A stretch of DNA of 64,000 nucleotides, from assembly GCA_000783305.1 (NCBI GenBank), contig JROE01000013.1, positions 62,001 through 126,000 on the forward strand. Reading direction: 5' to 3'. This DNA comes from Sphingobacteriaceae bacterium DW12. GTDB lineage: Bacteria; Bacteroidota; Bacteroidia; Sphingobacteriales; Sphingobacteriaceae. The position numbers and the translations under genes were made by a program. Positions 1 through 10,200 of the stretch are shown here, piece after piece (the stretch's first letter is position 1; the number at the start of each line of letters is the position of its first letter). The notes under the pieces were generated by a model that worked only from the letters and a program-made list of their open reading frames with translations, was not told the origin of the DNA and made no database searches.

Positions 1-1287
1 TCTAAAATTAGCACCTGTAGGATGTGCAAGAGGTTCGCCGTGGTTGCTATAATTAGAGATAGAGGTAAAATGTTGATAAGTATAGGGGCGTACTGTATTG
101 AACTCTCCTAAGAAATTAAGATGTTTCACACCGAAAAGGTCAAATCCTCTCGCTCCTAACTGTACTCCCCATTTGTTATGTGCATACCCATTGCCACCGA
201 AAAATTCCTTTGCAGTAAATTCACCTAACAAGAACTGTCCATACACAGTTGCATTGCGCAATACCTTGTACTTTGCATTCAGTCCTAAAAACATTTTATC
301 AGGTGAAGAGGCATTATTAGACTCCACAGGGCGAATAAAAATCAATGGATTGATATAATTGAAATCAAATCCGCGATGACCAGCCTCATTTTGATTCGCC
401 CATACCACCGCTTGGAAAAAACCCACCGATAATCTGTTGGTTGCGTTATAATCTAAATATTGGAACGCACCCCATTTAATCCCATCGCCAAAACGGCCTC
501 CCGAATTGAGGGAATCAACACGTGGATTCTTCGGGTCTGTCATATAAGCCCAAATGGAAGTATATTGCACATTCCCAATCTTTCCTCTTAATTTCAAGTG
601 AGTATAGTTGGAAGAAAAATCCGATAATAGAAGCGACCGATACCCATCACCAATAAAATTTTTGTCATACGCAAGTGTCACTTGAAGATACGGGCTGACA
701 TCATAAGTTGCACTTGCTGTAGCATACATCCAGTCCTTGACATTATTGGACTGCATTTTGGTTACTCCTTGACCAGGGATGAGTTTATTACGGGTCATGT
801 AATCGTCCAGGTAACCTGGAAATCGAGCTTGGTTCTCATAAGCATTGGCATAAAAAGTAAATTTATCTCCAATGGTCAATCCAGCTTGAAAACCCCGAGT
901 ATTCATATAAGTACTTCGTTTGTCTCCCATTAGGTCCTTTCCAATCTGGAAGTCTGGCATAAAATCTAGGTAAAAAGTATGGTCTTCCTTTTCAACCTGA
1001 ACAAGATGTTCATTAAAAATCTTCCGCATAAAGAGATTGTCCGAGTCTACTTGCCCTACACTTCCTAAAGAGTCGTATCGCGACAGAAGTAAATCTTTAA
1101 AAACAAAGGGTTTGGAAGACGTAAATTCTCGAGTATCTGGAGAATAAACCACGTCATTGAACTTTTGATAATATTGATAAGAGTATGTTTGGTTTTTGAC
1201 CTGAGCAAAAGTCGGGAGTGTGGCAATTGCCAAAGGCAAAGTAGCAATCGTCCAGCGCAACCAAGGCTTGAGTATAGTAAATTTCAT
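1..1287 (-). CDS. RemB/Wzi-like outer-membrane beta-barrel protein (3' end cut by window edge)
   Basis: The frame is open from an ATG at 1285-1287 to the window edge (429 codons) with no stop, so the C-terminus is missing. The N-terminus is a signal peptide ending near 'PTFAQ'. The rest has alternating aromatic and polar residues typical of an outer-membrane barrel. Segments such as 'YINPLIFIRPVE' and 'YGQFLLGEF' resemble Bacteroidota proteins annotated as gliding-motility RemB or capsule-assembly Wzi-like; this assignment is from memory of the family. It is transcribed away from the GH125 gene across a 397-bp gap. The role is inferred to be surface polysaccharide or surface-layer related, and is not certain. 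Confidence 0.6.
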   Translation of the reverse strand, partial: MKFTILKPWLRWTIATLPLAIATLPTFAQVKNQTYSYQYYQKFNDVVYSPDTREFTSSKPFVFKDLLLSRYDSLGSVGQVDSDNLFMRKIFNEHLVQVEKEDHTFYLDFMPDFQIGKDLMGDKRSTYMNTRGFQAGLTIGDKFTFYANAYENQARFPGYLDDYMTRNKLIPGQGVTKMQSNNVKDWMYATASATYDVSPYLQVTLAYDKNFIGDGYRSLLLSDFSSNYTHLKLRGKIGNVQYTSIWAYMTDPKNPRVDSLNSGGRFGDGIKWGAFQYLDYNATNRLSVGFFQAVVWANQNEAGHRGFDFNYINPLIFIRPVESNNASSPDKMFLGLNAKYKVLRNATVYGQFLLGEFTAKEFFGGNGYAHNKWGVQLGARGFDLFGVKHLNFLGEFNTVRPYTYQHFTSISNYSNHGEPLAHPTGANFR

Positions 1288-1684
1288 ATGTATTTAATTA
1301 CGTCTTGAGCTCACAAGCTCCGTTTGATCTTCATCTATCATTAACTTGTCCCGATGTATCGGTATGGAATATCCAAACTAAATTTTTCATGTTTGTGTAG
1401 CCGAGGCTACATGAATATTTCAAGCATAGTTTGCATTTATGGACAGGAAATAGTCTTTAGGGTCTTATTAACTATGGCCGCATATACATTCCTTTTTTCC
1501 TATCAAATTTCCGGGAATCATTAAGCAAAATCCATTCCGAAGTGCAAATTAACTAAATAATATTTAACTAATGGTTGCAAACCTTTATTATCGCCAAGCT
1601 AAAACGTATTTGCGATATCAATTGAATAGTTTTTTTTATTATATTGCGAGAGATTAATAGTAACTAATTTATAATACCACCATA
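1288..1684. other. Divergent intergenic region with short inverted repeats
   Basis: This 397-bp non-coding gap lies between the divergent RemB-like and GH125 genes, so it must hold promoters for both. I see two short hairpins: CCGAT-GT-ATCGG near 1352-1363 and TGTAGCC-GA-GGCTACA near 1396-1411. Neither is followed by a U-tract, so they look more like operators or structural repeats than terminators. I found no clean TAnnTTTG element for either gene and no open small gene. Confidence 0.4.
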
Positions 1685-3103
1685 ATGAAACGAAGAACAT
1701 TCCTTCAAAATGCGGCCCTATTAAGTGCTGGAGTGATGGCGAGCAAGCTCTCCTTTGCAGAAATGCAGAGCTCCTTTCCGGTCGTCCGTCTAGCAAAAGA
1801 TAAGAGACATTTTTCAAGCAAAGTTATTGAAGATGTCATTAGCGAATTCCAAAAAGGTGTCTCTAATAAAGAGATGGCTTGGATGTTCAACAACTGTTTT
1901 CCAAACACGTTGGACACAACCGTCTATCCAGAAAAAGATGGTGATAAACCGCTTACCTATGTAATTACGGGTGATATCGATGCCATGTGGCTTCGTGATA
2001 GCAGCGCACAAGTGTGGCCCTATCTTCCTTTTATGAAGAAAGATAAAAACCTTCAAAACCTCATCATGGGTTTAGTCCGTAAGCAGAGTAAATGTATCAA
2101 TATAGACCCTTACGCTAACGCGTTTTATAATGACCCTACAAAAAAGGGGGAATGGTTTACCGATCATACCGATATGAAGCCTGGTATCCATGAGCGTAAA
2201 TGGGAAATCGACTCGCTATGTTATCCTATCCGCCTAGCTTATGCTTATTGGAAGGCGTCCAATGATGCAACTCCATTTGATGAGGAATGGGTGCAAGCAC
2301 AACAAAATATTTATAACACCTTTATTGAACAACAAAGAAAAGAGAATCAAGGCCCGTACAAATTTGAAAGGACCACTGCAAGAGGTTCGGATACTTTGCA
2401 AGTAGATGGCCTTGGATATCCTGTAAAACCTGTAGGACTAATTGTATCAAGCTTTAGACCTTCTGATGATGCCACCGTATTCTCTTTCCTCATTCCTTCT
2501 AATCTATTTGCAGTAGTGAGTCTGCGACAATCTGCCGAGATACTACGTAAAGTAAAAAACAATACAGACCTCGCCTCGAAGATGGAAAATCTAGCGAATG
2601 AGGTTGAACAAGCAGTGCAAAAATATGGAATTATCGACCACCCGCAATTTGGTCGAGTATATGCATTCGAAGTTGACGGCTTTGGTAGTCATTTGATGAT
2701 GGACGATGCCAATGTTCCAAGTCTATTAGCTTTACCATATTTAGGAGCTGTAGATGTGAATGATGAAGTATATCAACGTACCCGCAAATACATTTTGTCA
2801 TCTGACAACCCATTCTTTTTCAAAGGTACCGCGGCAGAAGGTATCGGTGGTCCGCATATTGGTCGCGACATGATTTGGCCGATGTCTATTATCATGCGTG
2901 CATTTACAACCTCCGATGAGACTGAAATTCGCAATTGTATACAGACGCTGATTAAAACCCATGGCGGCACTGGATTCATGCACGAATCTTTCCATAAAGA
3001 CGATCCGACAAAATATACCCGTCACTGGTTTGCATGGACGAATACATTATTTGGAGAATTGTTATGGAAAACTTATCAGGAAAAGCCATCTTTGCTTAAG
3101 TAA
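1685..3103 (+). CDS. Glycoside hydrolase family 125 exo-alpha-1,6-mannosidase
   Basis: 472 aa, close to the usual size of GH125 (old DUF1237), a metal-independent alpha-mannosidase family releasing terminal mannose from alpha-1,6-linked glycans. The N-terminus 'MKRRTFLQNAALLSAG' is a Tat-like signal, so the enzyme is exported. Family landmarks include 'DIDAMWLRDSSAQVWPY', 'IHERKWEIDSLCYP', 'SFRPSDDATVF' (R258-D262) and 'GFMHESFHKDDP' (E434). The acidic residues in the last two blocks are where the catalytic acid and base of this family lie; the exact assignment is inferred. A strong terminator follows directly, and murI starts where that terminator ends. Confidence 0.88.
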   Translation: MKRRTFLQNAALLSAGVMASKLSFAEMQSSFPVVRLAKDKRHFSSKVIEDVISEFQKGVSNKEMAWMFNNCFPNTLDTTVYPEKDGDKPLTYVITGDIDAMWLRDSSAQVWPYLPFMKKDKNLQNLIMGLVRKQSKCINIDPYANAFYNDPTKKGEWFTDHTDMKPGIHERKWEIDSLCYPIRLAYAYWKASNDATPFDEEWVQAQQNIYNTFIEQQRKENQGPYKFERTTARGSDTLQVDGLGYPVKPVGLIVSSFRPSDDATVFSFLIPSNLFAVVSLRQSAEILRKVKNNTDLASKMENLANEVEQAVQKYGIIDHPQFGRVYAFEVDGFGSHLMMDDANVPSLLALPYLGAVDVNDEVYQRTRKYILSSDNPFFFKGTAAEGIGGPHIGRDMIWPMSIIMRAFTTSDETEIRNCIQTLIKTHGGTGFMHESFHKDDPTKYTRHWFAWTNTLFGELLWKTYQEKPSLLK

Positions 3104-3121
3104 TCCGAATACTCAATATTT

Positions 3122-3156
3122 AAAACACTGTTGGGTATTCCCAATAGTGTTTTTTT
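3122..3156 (+). terminator. Intrinsic terminator after GH125, abutting the murI start codon
   Basis: A 14-bp stem (3122-3135 with 3140-3153, one G:U pair) encloses the loop TATT. The T-tract runs to 3156. The next base is the A of the murI ATG, so the terminator fills the whole space upstream of murI. Confidence 0.85.
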
Positions 3157-3993
3157 ATGCAAGATCAAGATACAAATATAGGTCCGATAGGTATATTCGA
3201 TTCAGGTTACGGCGGTCTATCGGTATTCAAGGAAATCCAAAAAAGACTACCACAATATGACTACATTTATCTTGGAGACAACGCCCGCATCCCGTATGGT
3301 ACCCGTTCTTTTGAAACCGTCTATCAATTTACTAAAGACTGTGTCTTTGAACTCTTCTCTAGAGGATGTAATCTCGTCATACTTGCTTGCAATACCGCTT
3401 CCGCCAAAGCCCTACGTACCATCCAACAAAACGACCTTCCTCCAGGCAAGAAAGTATTAGGAGTAATCAGGCCCACCGCCGAAATCATCCAAAACTTCAC
3501 CAAAACTAACAGAATTGGGGTATTGGCAACTACAGGAACAGTAAAATCAGAATCATATAAACTCGAGATTAACAAGTTTTCTCCAAATATCGAAGTCTTC
3601 CAACATGACTGTCCTTTTTGGGTTCCTTTGGTTGAGAACAATGAAATCGATACCCCTGGCGCACGCTATTTTGTAAAAAAAGATATTGATACCCTGTTGT
3701 CGATGTCCCACGATATTGACACGATAGTACTCGCCTGCACACACTATCCACTCCTACTTCCCATCATCGAACAATTTGTACCAAGACACATACAAATCAT
3801 TTCTCAAGGTCCAATTGTAGCAGATAGCCTTGTAGACTACCTACATCGCCATCCTGAGGTTGAGCAAACTTGTTCCAAAAGTGGTATACTCACATTCTAT
3901 ACAACTGATGATGCTATCGGGTTTGAAGAAAAAGCAGAGATTTTTTTTGGTCAATCTATACATGCAACTACTATAAAGGTCATTGAGCAATAG
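3157..3993 (+). CDS. murI: Glutamate racemase
   Basis: 278 aa. It interconverts L- and D-glutamate, supplying D-Glu for peptidoglycan in the cytoplasm. Family blocks are clear: 'GIFDSGYGG' (12-20), 'YLGDNARIPYG', 'LACNTAS' with catalytic Cys78, and 'LACTHYP' with catalytic Cys194. The start is forced: an in-frame TAG lies at 3145-3147 and the only nearby start is ATG 3157, directly after the terminator T-tract of the upstream gene. No ribosome-binding site or promoter is visible between them. Expression must come from read-through, from a promoter inside the GH125 gene, or from an atypical leader. Confidence 0.93.
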   Translation: MQDQDTNIGPIGIFDSGYGGLSVFKEIQKRLPQYDYIYLGDNARIPYGTRSFETVYQFTKDCVFELFSRGCNLVILACNTASAKALRTIQQNDLPPGKKVLGVIRPTAEIIQNFTKTNRIGVLATTGTVKSESYKLEINKFSPNIEVFQHDCPFWVPLVENNEIDTPGARYFVKKDIDTLLSMSHDIDTIVLACTHYPLLLPIIEQFVPRHIQIISQGPIVADSLVDYLHRHPEVEQTCSKSGILTFYTTDDAIGFEEKAEIFFGQSIHATTIKVIEQ

Positions 3994-4042
3994 AAAGAAC
4001 TGGATAATTTGGTATATTACGGTTTTATGCTAAGCGGTTAAT

Positions 4043-5074
4043 ATGAAAAAGCTAACACTCAAAGACATTGCCCTAGCCGTTAATAAATCTATATCTACGG
4101 TATCCAAAGCACTATCTGACAGCCATGAGGTGAATGAAGAGACTAAAAAACTTATTCAATCCTATGCTAAAGCGCATAACTTTCAATCCAATCGATTAGC
4201 CCAAAGCCTGCGCACAGGAAAGAGCCAAGTCATTGGGGTCATTATCTCCACTATCAGCAATTCTTTTTTTTCGCAGATTCTAGAAGGTATTGACGAATAT
4301 CTGGTACATACCGACTATAGCTTGGTCATCATGCAAAGTAAGGAGCATGCGGAGACAGAACGCAAATGTATCGAGACATTATATGCTCGAGGCGTGGACG
4401 GAATTATTATCTCTCCAGTAGGCTATGCTCCAAATATAGAATTGCTTCGAAACCTACATGAAAATGGTTGTCCAATCGTGGTAATTGACAGAATCAACAA
4501 TATCCTCAACACCGACAAAATTGGGGTAAAAAACTTCGAGGGGGCCTACTTAGCCGTGCAACACCTCATTGAACAAGGTCGCTCAAAAATCGTACACATT
4601 ACGGGGAAAAATCTTGGGGTTGTATCCGAACGCCTTGATGGATACAAAAGGTGCCTTGAAGATCATAATATAACGTTGGAACGAAAATACATTTTGCAAT
4701 TTGACCTGCAAGATACCACGAGTTTAGAGAATGAAATCCAGAAGTCCCTTACCAAACTTTTCAAATCGTCCCCTAGACCAGATGCTATCTTTGCCGCAAC
4801 TGATGTCTTGACGAATAAATTAACTGGTATCCTCAACGAAATGGAAGTAAAGATCCCCCAAGAAATCGCCTTAATCGGGTTTTCCAACTCAGCTTATTCA
4901 AAGGGATTCTCACCACCACTTTCCTGTATATATCAACCTGCAAAAGAGATGGGCCAATTGGGAGCACAAAAATTAATTGAAATATTGAACCTTCACACTA
5001 AAGACATACAACCCAACTATGAGCGTATTGAATTGGACCCGCTATTGATTGTGCGAAAATCCACAACGTTATAA
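4043..5074 (+). CDS. LacI-family transcriptional regulator
   Basis: 343 aa. The N-terminal helix-turn-helix and hinge helix are typical ('LTLKDIALAVNKSISTVSKA' then 'RLAQSLRTGKS', residues about 3-60). A periplasmic-binding-protein-like effector domain follows ('VIGVIISTISNSFFSQILEG' through 'ALIGFSNSAYS'). Such proteins usually repress carbohydrate genes. Neighbours are murI upstream (49-bp gap) and the convergent LytTR regulator, whose stop is 8 bp away. The GH125 gene nearby is a possible target, but nothing in the sequence proves it. Confidence 0.9.
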   Translation: MKKLTLKDIALAVNKSISTVSKALSDSHEVNEETKKLIQSYAKAHNFQSNRLAQSLRTGKSQVIGVIISTISNSFFSQILEGIDEYLVHTDYSLVIMQSKEHAETERKCIETLYARGVDGIIISPVGYAPNIELLRNLHENGCPIVVIDRINNILNTDKIGVKNFEGAYLAVQHLIEQGRSKIVHITGKNLGVVSERLDGYKRCLEDHNITLERKYILQFDLQDTTSLENEIQKSLTKLFKSSPRPDAIFAATDVLTNKLTGILNEMEVKIPQEIALIGFSNSAYSKGFSPPLSCIYQPAKEMGQLGAQKLIEILNLHTKDIQPNYERIELDPLLIVRKSTTL

Positions 5075-5082
5075 CAATGGTA

Positions 5083-5808
5083 TCATTTATCTAACCACAT
5101 TTGAAATTCATTGGACTTTTCCTCGGTCACTACGACTTCGATATCATCGACCAAATCTGGATTCAGTTTTAGTCGTATCCGATTGCGGCTAATCTTAATC
5201 ATTTCGACAATAGATTGAATATGTACAATAAACTTTCTGTTGATTTGGAAGAAGAAGCGAGGATCTAATTTTGAAATGAGTTTGGTAATAGTCTCATCCA
5301 CTATAAATTTTTCTCCCTCCAGTGAAAAACCGTACAACAACTTGTCTTCAGCCATGAAATAAGCGATATCTTCTGCACGAATAGACTTCAATCTAAGGCC
5401 ATACTTGACCAAAAATCTATTCTTATAGGCTGATGAATGCTGCGCCCTCGATATCAGAGGCTGTACCTTGGCAACCGCTGCATGGAGTTCCTCCTGATCA
5501 AAAGGTTTTAAAAGATAAGCATAGCCATTGTTCTGGAATGCTTGCAGAGCATACTCCTCATAAGCGGTGGTAAAAATAATGGGGGTCTTTACCTTTATGG
5601 AATCAAAAATATCAAAACTCAAACCATCCCCTAGGTGTACATCCATAAAGATAAGATCGGCTTTATACTTGGTCAACCAATCAATTGCATCTCGTACAGT
5701 AGCCTTCACCTCAATTGTAAAATCGTCCGTCCACATATCCGACAACATCTCAGACAAGCTGTCTACAGCCCAGCCTTCATCTTCCACAATCAATATTCGA
5801 GTTGCCAT
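5083..5808 (-). CDS. LytTR-family response regulator
   Basis: 241 aa. The N-terminal receiver (about 1-115) has the acidic pair 'VEDE', the phospho-acceptor Asp56 in 'LIFMDVHLG', and the conserved 'LLKPF'. The C-terminal half is a LytTR DNA-binding domain ('FLVKYGLRLKSIRAEDIAYF' onward). It is the natural partner of the LytS-type kinase at 13582-15054, since both flank the same metzincin/SusC/SusD genes on the same strand. A perfect terminator separates it from susD, with the U-tract ending 9 nt before its ATG, so it has no room for its own leader. Confidence 0.92.
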   Translation of the reverse strand: MATRILIVEDEGWAVDSLSEMLSDMWTDDFTIEVKATVRDAIDWLTKYKADLIFMDVHLGDGLSFDIFDSIKVKTPIIFTTAYEEYALQAFQNNGYAYLLKPFDQEELHAAVAKVQPLISRAQHSSAYKNRFLVKYGLRLKSIRAEDIAYFMAEDKLLYGFSLEGEKFIVDETITKLISKLDPRFFFQINRKFIVHIQSIVEMIKISRNRIRLKLNPDLVDDIEVVVTEEKSNEFQMWLDK

Positions 5809-5817
5809 GTGGTGAAA

Positions 5818-5853
5818 TTAAAAAAAAATCCCTACTCTTTACAGAGTAGGGAT
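5818..5853 (-). terminator. Intrinsic terminator between the SusD-like gene and the LytTR regulator
   Basis: On the minus strand an 11-bp perfect stem (5853-5843 with 5838-5828, loop of 4) is followed by about ten T residues (5828-5818). It lies downstream of the SusD-like stop (5882) and ends 9 nt before the response-regulator ATG. Confidence 0.88.
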
Positions 5854-5881
5854 CAGTTATTGTCCATTTCTGATGAAAGAA

Positions 5882-7213
5882 TTACAAATCGGGGTTTTTC
5901 TCCACCGCTTCCTTCGGATAGCGAATGACATAACGTGGGTCATTCTGGTTCAAAATGTAGTCTTGTCCAAAGAACTTATGTACAACCTGCCGCCTATCCG
6001 TTCTTTTCAAATCATCCCAACGCAGGCCTTCCAAAGCCAATTCTCGCGCACGCTCATCCATAATCTCAGATTGCAACTGCGCATCTGTCATTCCGGCTAA
6101 CACTGTAGTATGGGCTGCTAAATATTCTGGGGTAAGTCTATTCTTGAGAAGACGATTCAGATAATCTATAGCCTTGGTCTTATTATTCAACCGTAGTGAT
6201 GTTTCAGCGACAATCAGATACAATTCGCCATTGCGGAAGGTCACGTTAAATTGATTATCACCTCCCTTCAACGATACATATCGCGGATTATCTTTATCCG
6301 TACTTTGAAAATAACGATCAAATCGTAAATCACCACCTACGTTATATAATCCTAGTAATTCGTCCGAGATAAATGTTGAGTTTCGGACTACCGAATTTCC
6401 TGTATTTTCCCATGACTGAATCATCTCAACCGACTCAAAATTACTAGGCAGTAAACTACTTCCCTTTGTCAAGTCCTCTAAATTGGCATTAATTTCCAAC
6501 GCTTTTTCTGCTGCGTTCATAGCAAGCTGCCACTCTCCTCTATACAATCTCATCCTAGCTTCAAATGCATGAATAGCACGTTTACTAAATCTATATTTGA
6601 CATTCGTGGGGCTATCGGTTACCTTAATCAATGATGATGCTGCCGCTATATCTGCCAATATTTGCTGGTAGACTTGCTCAACGGATGCGGGCACAAACTT
6701 TTGTTCCAAATCGATCTTGATAGAAATTGGCACACCTTTATCCGAAGCCGCTGTTGCCGGATTATATGAAGATGCATACGAGTTTAACAGTTCAAAATGT
6801 GAATAAGCACGCATAAGATATGCTTCTGCACGAATTTGACTGATTCCATCACTATTACCTACCTTTTCCTCAGCTTCAGCTATAATGTGATTCGCATAGA
6901 AGATGCTTTTGTAAAAAGTCAACCATGCATAAGATCTCGTTGTTGGCCCAGGGTTCTGATCGTTCCATATATATATGTCCTTAATAGATGATAAATCCGT
7001 AGATTCTTCATTCAATACAAGTTCATCTGTACGAAGATTCAGAAAAGCCTTATGATCGGGAAATCCTTGGTAACCACTGGTCAATAGTGCTCTGAAGTCA
7101 GATTCCGTACTTGGCACAACTGTGCCGACGGGTTGAATATCCAAATACTTATCGCAAGAGGACAAGATGACACTCATGGACAAAAGATAGATACATATAA
7201 TATTTTTTTTCAT
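5882..7213 (-). CDS. SusD/RagB-like nutrient-binding outer-membrane lipoprotein
   Basis: 443 aa with the ATG at 7211-7213, which begins a good lipoprotein signal ('MKKNIICIYLLSMSVILSSC', lipobox Cys20). SusD features include the N-terminal 'YLDIQPVGTVVPSTESDF', TPR-like helices, and the C-terminal 'ARELALEGLRWDDLKRTD'. SusD proteins are surface lids that deliver ligand to a SusC channel. The SusC-like gene is directly upstream. An alternative ATG at 7270 would leave only 9 bp after the susC stop but buries the signal peptide, so I prefer 7213. With a protease in the operon, the ligand is more likely peptide than glycan (inference). Confidence 0.9.
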   Translation of the reverse strand: MKKNIICIYLLSMSVILSSCDKYLDIQPVGTVVPSTESDFRALLTSGYQGFPDHKAFLNLRTDELVLNEESTDLSSIKDIYIWNDQNPGPTTRSYAWLTFYKSIFYANHIIAEAEEKVGNSDGISQIRAEAYLMRAYSHFELLNSYASSYNPATAASDKGVPISIKIDLEQKFVPASVEQVYQQILADIAAASSLIKVTDSPTNVKYRFSKRAIHAFEARMRLYRGEWQLAMNAAEKALEINANLEDLTKGSSLLPSNFESVEMIQSWENTGNSVVRNSTFISDELLGLYNVGGDLRFDRYFQSTDKDNPRYVSLKGGDNQFNVTFRNGELYLIVAETSLRLNNKTKAIDYLNRLLKNRLTPEYLAAHTTVLAGMTDAQLQSEIMDERARELALEGLRWDDLKRTDRRQVVHKFFGQDYILNQNDPRYVIRYPKEAVEKNPDL

Positions 7214-7279
7214 CTTGTTATTTTTTGTCATTGTTGATGAAAGCTCGTCTATATTCGAACTAGCTTTCATTTTATTACA

Positions 7280-10200
7280 TTAAAATGTTGCCGACAGTCC
7301 AAAAGCGATTGATTTAGAAATCGGCTGCGCGTAATTGTTACCATATGTCTCTGGATCGAAGTAGCCTGTGTAGTCCGTTCCAAACACCAATAAGTTACGT
7401 CCTTCGACACTCACTCTTAGATTAGATGAACGCAGCTTGTTACTTATCGATTTTGGCAGTGTATATCCCAAGCGGATGCTACTGATTCTGAAATAACTCA
7501 TTTCCTTTGCCCATATATCCAGATTTCTGAATGATCCTGCTGGATCCCCATCCATCATCCAGCTATATGCCATCCATCTGTCGTTGAGATCCATACTTGT
7601 ACTTCCTATACTTGGCAACCCGCCACCTTCCAATGCCTGGAAAATTTCTTTTGAATAATTAATTCCTCTATCCACCTTAGCAGGGTTGTACAAAGGTTCA
7701 CGTTTTACCCATTTATCTATATTGAAGATAGCAGATACCGCTAAATCGAAATTGCGATACTTAAATCTATTGGTCAAACCACCCACAAATTTCGGATCTA
7801 GGCTTCCTTTATATTTGTATTTATTTCGGTACGACTCGTGCGTTAAATTAGTCGCAAGGAAATATCCCGGCATAAAGTCTGCATATGGATCATACACTTC
7901 ATAAAAATCTTCAAACTTAATCACCTCAGCATTATCGCCTCTAAACTGCGGCACACCATCGGCATCTAATCCAGCTGTCTCCAATACAAAGAGCGAATTG
8001 ATACCATACCCCGCTCTTCCATCAGGCATGTATGCATTCGGATTAGCAATTACCTTTAACAATTTATTGCGATTATGGGCGATATTGAAATCAGTGGACC
8101 ATGTGAAATGTTCTTTCACTATGTTACGGCTAGAAATCGTCAATTCGACACCATCATTACGTACAGAAGACCAGTTGCGTAATACCTGCTCAAAACCATT
8201 TTCTTGAGGCAGATTATTGTTACCGATTAAATCGGTACTCGTACGGTTATAATAGTCTACCGTAAATGAAAGTCTATTTTTCCATAGACTGAAATCTATC
8301 CCAGCGTTCCATGATTTTGTTTTTTCCCAACGCAGCTTATCGTTTGCTGGAGCACCTACATTAATCGTTGGCTCATTGTTTCCTGGCAATAAGGTTGTAT
8401 TACCATACTCCCCAATAATGAATGGATATGTGTTACGATCGATGTTTCCTTGGATACCATATGAACCCCGTATCTTCAAATTAGATATCCACTCAATATC
8501 CCGCACAAATTCTTCTTCCGAGGCATTCCATGACCCCGAAAGCGACCATATTGGCAAGAATCTATATTTAGGATCAACTCCAAACATGTTCGACCCATCA
8601 TAGCGGATACTTCCACTGAAGTTATACTTTCGGTCTAAGGTATACGAAGCATTCGCATAGAATGAGGCATATGAAGTCGCACCAATCCGTTTTGCATATT
8701 GTCGATAAAGCGCTAACTTTTGATAAGAGCTATTTGGAAAAATAATACTCTGATTCGTCAAAGTAACAGGGTCATATCCAAATCCCTTTGTTTCGATAAT
8801 TGTATTATCGGATCTTCTCAATTCCGTCCCCGCCATCGCTTCTAGTTCGTGTCGCCCCCCAAAAGATTTGGTGTATTGGACAAATGATTTCCAATTGTAC
8901 TGAAAGCCACTATTTTTAGAATTTTCAATAATTCCACCATCTGGCAAGAAATACTTATACTGTTTACTAGAACTATCGTAGTAGCGAGTACCTTCTCTAA
9001 ATTTACGGGTATAGTAAGAATCTTTATCACCAAATTTTTCGGTCCCAATCTCCTCCAGTTGCAAACCTAGCTCTGTACGGATGGCCAGTGACGGGATAAT
9101 TTGGTACTGCAAGTTGGCGATAGCTTTCAAACTCTTGTTGGCCAATGAATATGATGTATTTTCACGTTCTTCTACAACATTAAAATCTACATATCTCGTC
9201 TGCTCAAAGCCTTCTATATCCGGATCATAAACATAGTTTCCTGCAGCGTCGCGCACATTCATATACGGATTGGCGTTACGAGCATAGCGGGATGGGTTTG
9301 AAAAACCATCTCTATCCTGAATCAAATTATGACGATCAGTTGCAGAACCTAATAGGCTCAATCCACCCTTCAGCTTACTATTGATCTGAAAATCGTTGCT
9401 GAAAGTCAATGAATAGCGACGCATGTCCACACCTTTAGTCGTGGCTTTCTCATCGTAATAACCACCAGAGATGTAGTAAGTGTGACTTTCATTACCCCCA
9501 GACACCGATGCAGTGTATTGCTGGTTAAGGGCATTTCTAAAAAGTTCACGTCCCCAGTCTGTAGATTGACCACGCAGATTATTGATGGACTGCTGCGTAG
9601 CATTGCTCAATGCTGAAAGTCCACCGTTTCTATACACATCCCATTCATTGGATGCGGTCAATAGTCTGGAAATAGCCCCATTGCCTAGACGGTAATCCAA
9701 GTCCGATCTGCTAGCTAAGGCAAGTTCAAAATCAATCTTTTCAGCAGAATTCATCAAATTCAACTTGCTGTAATCAGGTCTTTGGGTCACGAAGGTATTG
9801 GCACTAATCTGCACTTGAGCAGGCCCCCTTTTCCCTCTTTTCGTCGTAATTACAATCACACCATTCGCTGCACGAGCGCCATATATTGACGTTGCCGCAG
9901 CATCCTTCAATACCGTGATATCCGCTATGTCATCCGGATTAATACCTGCAATAGGTAGATTGGTCAAGTTGTTTAAGTTATCCTTATCAAAGGTATTAGG
10001 CATCACTGCCCCTTCAATTGGCAACCCGTCGATCACCCATAGCGGGTCCTGTGTCCCATTCATGGACACTGTCCCTCTAATTCGGATTTGAGGAGCACTA
10101 TTAGGTCCACCATTTAAATTGCTCAATTGTAGACCCGCTACTTTACCTTCCAATAATTGATCAATACTAGACACGCCGACTTGTTTGATATCATCTAATT

